Assembly: GCA_050742155.1 (NCBI GenBank)
Contig: JBOGFC010000146.1
Coordinates: forward strand, 1-26,393
Direction of reading: 5' to 3'
Origin: JBOGFC01 sp050742155
Lineage (GTDB): Bacteria > Actinomycetota > Acidimicrobiia > Spongiisociales > JALYHC01
DNA: 26,393 nt
Under the pieces are notes generated by a model. That model made no database searches, was not told the DNA's origin, and was given only the letters and a program-made list of their open reading frames with translations. The translations under genes were made by a program, and so were the position numbers. Shown piece by piece: positions 22,395 to 26,393 of this stretch (the stretch's first letter is position 1; each line of letters opens with the position of its first letter).

Positions 22395-23873
22395 ATGGCG
22401 AGCGATCAGGGACTAAGCAGGCGAGACTTCTTGAAGGCGGCCGGCATCTCGTTGGTGGCGGCCGCCTGCGCCCCGGGAGCGGCGCCTACCACCACCGCCG
22501 CCCCGGGCACCACCGCCGCCCCCGGCACCACCGCCGCCCCCGGCACCACCGCCGCGGTGACCACCACCGCGGTGGCGGCCGCCGCGGAGCCGGCCACCAG
22601 CTTCGTGGAGCCGGCCACCGCCCTGAGCGGCGACCTCAGAATCCTGCTCTGGAGCCACTTCGTCCCCGCCCACGACGTGTGGTTCGACGGCTTCGTCCAG
22701 GAGTGGGGCGACCAGGTCGGCGTCAACGTGACCGTGGACCACGTGGATGTGGCCAGTGTCCCGGCCGCCATCGCCTCGGAGATCCAGGCGGGCGAGGGGC
22801 ACGACCTGATGCACTACATCGCCGTCTTGTCCCAGCACGAGCCGAGCGTGGTCGACATGGCCGACGTGGTCGACGAAGCGACCAGCCGCTACGGCGAGAT
22901 GCTCGATCTCACCCGCCGGTCGAGCTTCAACCCCAACACCGGGAAGTTCTACGCCTACGCACCGGCCTGGGTGCCGGATCCCGGTGACTACCGCAAGAGC
23001 CTCTGGGAACAGGTCGGCTTTCCCGATGGGCCGTCCACCTGGGACGAGCTGCTCGAGGGAGGCTCCCGGATCAAGGACGAGCTCGGCGTCCAGATGGGGA
23101 TCGGCCTCTCGGAGGAGATCGACTCCAGCATGGCCGCCCGGGCGCTGCTCTGGTCGTTCGGGGCATCGATCCAGGACGAGAACGAGAATGTGGTGTTCAA
23201 CTCGCCCGAAACGCTGGCCGCCGTCGAGTACATGGTGGAGCTGTTCAACGGCGCCATGACTCCGGAGGTGTTCGCCTGGAACGCCGCCTCCAACAACCAG
23301 GGGCTCATCGCCGGTGAGCTCTCCTACATCCTCAACTCGATCTCGGCCTACCGGACCGCCCAGGAGCAGGTCCCCGACATCGCCGAGGACATCTTCTTCG
23401 TACCGGCCCTGGAAGGCCCGGCCACCGCCCTGGCGGCCCAGCACGTCATGTACAACTGGATCATCCCGGACCGCGCCAACGTCAACGTGGGCGCGGCCCA
23501 GGAGTTCCTGCTCCACTACACGGAGAACCTGGCCCCGGCCGCCTGGAACTCGAAGCTCTACGACTTCCCCGGCTTCCCCGAGCGGGTGCCGGACCTGGAC
23601 GCCTGGCTCGACAACGACCCGTTCGGCTCCCAGCCGGCCGACAAGCTGTCGGTGCTGAAGACCGCCCTCGACTGGGCGACCAACATCGGCCACCCGGGGC
23701 CCGCCAACCCGGCGGTGGGCGAGATCTTCAACAGCCGCATCGTCGAGGTGGCGCTGGCCAAGGCGGCCCGGGGCGACCTGGACCCGCAGGCGGCCATCGA
23801 CGAGGCGGAAGGGCAGATCAACAGCATCTTCGAGACCTGGCGTCAACAGGGGCTGGTCGGCGGCGGCGCATAG
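22395..23873 (+). CDS. Tat-exported sugar-binding lipoprotein
   Basis: This is the substrate-binding component of the second importer, 492 residues. The ATG at 22395 follows AGGAGG with five bases spacing, which rejects the longer frame. The N-terminus has a twin-arginine signal SRRDFLK (8-14), a hydrophobic stretch and the lipobox AAAC with Cys25, so it is folded before export and then lipid-anchored. A Thr/Ala/Pro linker with repeated TTAAPG units follows. The mature domain (from about residue 77, GDLRILLWSHFVPAHDVWFDGF) is a family 1 extracellular solute-binding protein of the multiple-sugar type. The substrate is unknown; trehalose, maltose or other alpha-glucosides suit the GH13 neighbour. 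It is divergent from that gene. Confidence 0.91.
   Translation: MASDQGLSRRDFLKAAGISLVAAACAPGAAPTTTAAPGTTAAPGTTAAPGTTAAVTTTAVAAAAEPATSFVEPATALSGDLRILLWSHFVPAHDVWFDGFVQEWGDQVGVNVTVDHVDVASVPAAIASEIQAGEGHDLMHYIAVLSQHEPSVVDMADVVDEATSRYGEMLDLTRRSSFNPNTGKFYAYAPAWVPDPGDYRKSLWEQVGFPDGPSTWDELLEGGSRIKDELGVQMGIGLSEEIDSSMAARALLWSFGASIQDENENVVFNSPETLAAVEYMVELFNGAMTPEVFAWNAASNNQGLIAGELSYILNSISAYRTAQEQVPDIAEDIFFVPALEGPATALAAQHVMYNWIIPDRANVNVGAAQEFLLHYTENLAPAAWNSKLYDFPGFPERVPDLDAWLDNDPFGSQPADKLSVLKTALDWATNIGHPGPANPAVGEIFNSRIVEVALAKAARGDLDPQAAIDEAEGQINSIFETWRQQGLVGGGA
22491..22562 (+). repeat. 18-bp tandem repeat coding the lipoprotein linker
   Basis: Three full 18-base units (22491-22508, 22509-22526, 22527-22544) and a partial fourth encode TTAAPG hexapeptides just after the lipid-anchor cysteine. 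The second and third units are identical at DNA level and the first differs by one base. The number of units is likely to vary between strains, changing linker length without a frameshift. Confidence 0.85.
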
Positions 23874-23935
23874 CCCTCCCTCCCCCTCGGGGGGAGGGTC
23901 GGCGCATAGCTCTCCCTCCCCCTCGGGGGGAGGGT
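23864..23935. repeat. 36-bp tandem duplication with hairpins at the binding-protein stop
   Basis: Two 36-base units (23864-23899 and 23900-23935) differ at one position. The first unit includes the last codons and TAG stop of the binding-protein gene, so a copy of the stop region is repeated downstream. Each unit carries a perfect 9-bp hairpin (23878-23898 and 23914-23934; arms CCCTCCCCC and GGGGGAGGG, loop TCG). They stand between the binding-protein gene and the ATPase gene and may reduce read-through, giving more binding protein than the rest of the operon. Confidence 0.85.
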
Positions 23936-23958
23936 TGGGGAGGGGGTAGAGTGACCCC

Positions 23959-24990
23959 ATGGCGGTTGTAGAGGTCCGGGGGCTCAGGAAGCACTTCGGG
24001 GACCTGAAAGCGGTCGACGGGGTCGACTTCGCCAGCGAGAAGGGTGAGTTCCTGGTCCTGCTGGGGCCTTCGGGGTGCGGGAAGACCACCCTGTTGCGCA
24101 TGATCGCCGGGCTCGAGCAGCCCACCTCGGGCGAGATCTACATCGGTGGGGAGCTCATGAACGGGCTCCCCCCCCGCACTCGCAAGATCGCCATGGTCTT
24201 CCAGAGCTACGCCCTCTACCCCCACATGTCGGTGTACCGCAACATCGCCTTCCCTCTCAAGGCGGAGGGCATGGAAAAGGAGGAGCGCCGGAAGAAGGTG
24301 GAGTGGGCAGCCCGGCTGCTCGACATCGACCGCCACCTCCATCGCCGTCCCCGCCACCTCTCGGGTGGGGAGCGCCAGCGGGTGGCCCTGGCCCGGGCGC
24401 TGGTGCGCGAGCCGAGCGTCTTCCTGCTCGACGAGCCGCTCTCCAACCTGGACGCCAAGCTGCGGGCCACCGCCCGGGACGACCTGCTCGAGTTCCAGCG
24501 AGAGATCGGCATCACCGCCATCTACGTGACCCACGATCAGGTGGAGGCGATGGGCATGGGGGACCGGGTGGCGGTGATGAGCGCCGGGAGGATCCGTCAG
24601 CTGGGCACCCCGGAGGAGGTCTACAACGAGCCGGCCGACACCTTCGTGGCCACCTTCTTGGGATCTCCCCCCATGAACCTGCTCTCCCGCGACGACGTGC
24701 TGGTCGGGTTCCGTCCCGAGAACTTCCTACCGAAAGGGGTGACCGAGGGCGACGGCGACCGGACCGCTTTCAGCTTCTACGTCAACCGGGTCGAGTACCT
24801 GGGGTCGGACCGCTACCTCTACGGCACCATCGCCGGCTTCGAGGAGCACGCCAAGGTCATCTCCCGCCTGCCCTCGACCGTCACCGTCCCCATCGAGCCC
24901 CATCGAGATCATCAGTTCACCGTGGCCCAGACCGACCTCAAGTTCTTCGACGCGGAACTGGGCCATCGAACCGAGCCCCAGCGCCTGTGA
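23959..24990 (+). CDS. Sugar ABC transporter ATPase, MsmK/UgpC-type
   Basis: This is the ATP-hydrolysing subunit of a carbohydrate importer, 343 residues. It has Walker A GPSGCGKT (36-43), a Q-loop with Gln82, the ABC signature LSGGERQ (134-140), Walker B FLLDEP (Asp158, Glu159), the D-loop SNLD, and the switch His192. The C-terminal region (about 235-335) is the short TOBE-type regulatory domain of the MalK/MsmK group. It lies in the plus-strand operon after the binding protein. It is the only ATPase near either transporter, so sharing between the two systems is plausible, as is known for MsmK-type proteins. The stop overlaps the next permease start (GTGA). Confidence 0.93.
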   Translation: MAVVEVRGLRKHFGDLKAVDGVDFASEKGEFLVLLGPSGCGKTTLLRMIAGLEQPTSGEIYIGGELMNGLPPRTRKIAMVFQSYALYPHMSVYRNIAFPLKAEGMEKEERRKKVEWAARLLDIDRHLHRRPRHLSGGERQRVALARALVREPSVFLLDEPLSNLDAKLRATARDDLLEFQREIGITAIYVTHDQVEAMGMGDRVAVMSAGRIRQLGTPEEVYNEPADTFVATFLGSPPMNLLSRDDVLVGFRPENFLPKGVTEGDGDRTAFSFYVNRVEYLGSDRYLYGTIAGFEEHAKVISRLPSTVTVPIEPHRDHQFTVAQTDLKFFDAELGHRTEPQRL

Positions 24991-25928
24991 GCAACCAGGC
25001 CATCGCCACCGACGTCCTCGCCAAGCGGGTGGCGGCCCGGCGGCGCCGTCACCTGCTCGACCACGAGGGGTTTCTCGGTCCGGTATCGCTCCTCCCGGCG
25101 GTGATCTACATCGTCGCCCTGGTCGGGTTCCCCTTCGTCCTCGCCATCCTGCTCGCCTTCAGCAACGCCACGATCGGCAGCCGCAGCGTCGACCTGGTCG
25201 GGCTGCAGACCTTCCGGGGGGTGCTGCGCGACCCGGTCTTCTGGCAGGCACTGCAGAACACCCTGGTCTTCACGCTGATCTCCAACGCCCTGGTGGTGGT
25301 GCTGGCCAAGGCGCTGGCCATGGTGCTGGTGGCCGACTTCCAGGGGAAGTGGTTCATCCGCTTCCTGGTCCTGCTCCCCTGGACGACGCCGGTGTCCCTG
25401 GCCGCCATCACCTGGCTGTGGACGCTGGACTCGATCTTCAGCCCCATCGACTGGATCCTGCGCAACCTGGGCCTGATCGAGGCCAACATGTACTGGCTGG
25501 GGAAGCCGGGCCTGGCCATGGCCTCGGTGATCACCGTCCATACCTGGCGGATCGTGCCGCTGGCGGCGGTGATCATGATGGCGGGGCTGACCGCCATCCC
25601 CACCGAGATCAAGGACGCGGCGGAGGTCGACGGGGCCGGCTTCTGGAGGAAGCTCTTCGAGATCACCATCCCGCTCATGGCGCCGATCATCGCCGTGGCG
25701 GTGCTCTTCGGGGTGGTCCTCACCCTCACCGACATGAGCGTGGTGTTCGTGCTGACCCGGGGAGGCCCCATCCACAGCACCCACATGCTGGCCAGCTGGG
25801 CCTTCGTGCGGGGAATCGAGAGCGGCAACCTCGCCCACGGGGCGGCCACCGCCCTTTTCCTGTTCCCCATCCTCGTGGCAGTGGCCGCCCTCATCCTGCG
25901 GATGGCCCGGCGCAGGCAGGTGATGTGA
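24987..25928 (+). CDS. Carbohydrate ABC transporter permease, MalF/MsmF-like
   Basis: This is the first permease of the plus-strand importer. The GTG at 24987 overlaps the ATPase stop by four bases and gives 313 residues, a normal length; the longer open frame upstream is a shadow of the ATPase gene. It has about six helices. PAVIYIVALVGFPFVLAILLAFSN (37-60) is the typical first helix of this family, and the EAA loop reads IKDAAEVDGAGFWRKLFEI (208-226). The near-terminal FVLTRGGPIHSTHMLASWAF is characteristic of sugar permeases. There is no large external loop, unlike the MalF-like protein of the other operon. Confidence 0.92.
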   Translation: MSNQAIATDVLAKRVAARRRRHLLDHEGFLGPVSLLPAVIYIVALVGFPFVLAILLAFSNATIGSRSVDLVGLQTFRGVLRDPVFWQALQNTLVFTLISNALVVVLAKALAMVLVADFQGKWFIRFLVLLPWTTPVSLAAITWLWTLDSIFSPIDWILRNLGLIEANMYWLGKPGLAMASVITVHTWRIVPLAAVIMMAGLTAIPTEIKDAAEVDGAGFWRKLFEITIPLMAPIIAVAVLFGVVLTLTDMSVVFVLTRGGPIHSTHMLASWAFVRGIESGNLAHGAATALFLFPILVAVAALILRMARRRQVM

Positions 25929-25929
25929 G

Positions 25930-26393
25930 GTGAGAGAGGTCTTCTCCGGCCGGGACATGCAGGAGGAGCGCAGCCGCGCCGCCCGCCGGCGGCGGCTGGG
26001 TCGGATCGGCCTCTACGTCGCAGCGATCAGCGCCGCCCTGATCGCCTCGTTCCCCTTCCTGTGGGGGGTGATCACCAGCTTCAAGCAGAGCCCCGACCTC
26101 TACACCAAGCAGAACAACCCCTTCTGGTTCAATCTGGCCCCCACCCTGGAGCACGTCCGGTTGCTTTTCTTCGGCACCAACTTCCCCACCTTCGTCACGA
26201 ACACCTTCATGGTGGGGGGAGCGGTGGTGCTGATCACCCTGTTGGTCAGCCTGCCGGCCGCCTACAGCCTGGCCCGCCTCGGCATGAGGTGGGGGGAGCA
26301 GCTGGGGATCGCCATCTTCCTGGTCTATCTCATCCCGCCCACCCTCCTCTTCATCCCCATGTCCCGGGTGGTGGCCGAGCTGGGCCTGCAGGA
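25930..26393 (+). CDS. Carbohydrate ABC transporter permease, MalG/MsmG-like, partial
   Basis: This is the second permease of the plus-strand importer, open to the right edge with 154 codons visible. The GTG at 25930 comes one base after the previous stop. The protein begins VREVFSGRDM, has an arginine-rich stretch, then a helix (IGLYVAAISAALIASFPFLW) and FKQSPDLY, a phrase usual for this family. Further helices follow around NTFMVGGAVVLITLLVSLPAAYSLARLGM and IPPTLLFIPM. The EAA loop lies beyond the window. ATG at 25957 is a possible alternative start. Confidence 0.88.
   Translation, partial: MREVFSGRDMQEERSRAARRRRLGRIGLYVAAISAALIASFPFLWGVITSFKQSPDLYTKQNNPFWFNLAPTLEHVRLLFFGTNFPTFVTNTFMVGGAVVLITLLVSLPAAYSLARLGMRWGEQLGIAIFLVYLIPPTLLFIPMSRVVAELGLQ

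Noticed and set aside
22413..24125. 570-codon minus-strand open frame
   Set aside because: It lies opposite the binding-protein gene and the start of the ATPase gene, has low-complexity Gly/His/Arg content and no recognisable domain. It is an artefact of high GC.
24075..24986. N-terminal extension of the MalF/MsmF-like permease
   Set aside because: It overlaps the ATPase gene completely and is low complexity; the GTG at 24987 gives the normal family length.

Overview
The window is very GC-rich, densely packed and bacterial. Several traits point to an actinomycete-type organism (Actinomycetota): many GTG starts, overlapping stop/start junctions, a KorAB oxidoreductase, a HemQ plus ferrochelatase pair typical of the coproporphyrin-dependent haem route, a MshB/Mca-like deacetylase (mycothiol-type chemistry), and lipoproteins with long Thr/Ala/Pro linkers after the lipobox cysteine. 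I lean towards Acidimicrobiia or a related deep lineage, but that is inference from gene style and not from a marker gene. No rRNA, tRNA, CRISPR array, transposase or phage gene was found, and no stretch above 300 bases lacks a gene.

Left part (1-9.6 kb). A copper-exporting P-type ATPase runs off the left edge on the minus strand and is divergent from korA-korB, which encode a 2-oxoacid:ferredoxin oxidoreductase. A two-hairpin 32-bp repeat follows korB. Next come hemQ and a GTG-started ferrochelatase, a block of GC-rich hairpin repeats, then a lipoprotein gene overlapping an unusual membrane AAA+/M41 (FtsH-like) protease. A second copy of the 32-bp repeat, inverted, follows that protease.

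Middle part (9.7-16.9 kb). An alpha/beta hydrolase converges on a minus-strand group encoding a spondin-domain protein, an OmpR-type response regulator and a four-TM histidine kinase. Upstream lies a tightly coupled minus-strand operon of a DUF2087 regulator, a PIG-L/MshB-like deacetylase and a SAM methyltransferase that is split by a one-base frameshift in a G run. Divergent from it are a small SRPBCC protein and a second methyltransferase. A long imperfect inverted repeat closes this section.

Right part (16.9 kb to the end). Two carbohydrate ABC transporters stand back to back. The minus-strand operon reads GH13 glycosidase, MalE-like binding lipoprotein, MalF-like permease (with a large extracytoplasmic loop) and MalG-like permease, with no ATPase. 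The plus-strand operon reads a Tat-exported binding lipoprotein, an MsmK/UgpC-type ATPase and two permeases, the last cut by the right edge. The single ATPase may energise both systems. Uptake of alpha-glucosides, followed by cytoplasmic hydrolysis by the GH13 enzyme, is the simplest reading.

Nothing here is clearly a wholly new defence or mobile system. The most unusual items are the FtsH-like protease with its lipoprotein partner, the paired two-hairpin repeats, the frameshifted methyltransferase in the deacetylase operon, and the ATPase-sharing double sugar transporter.
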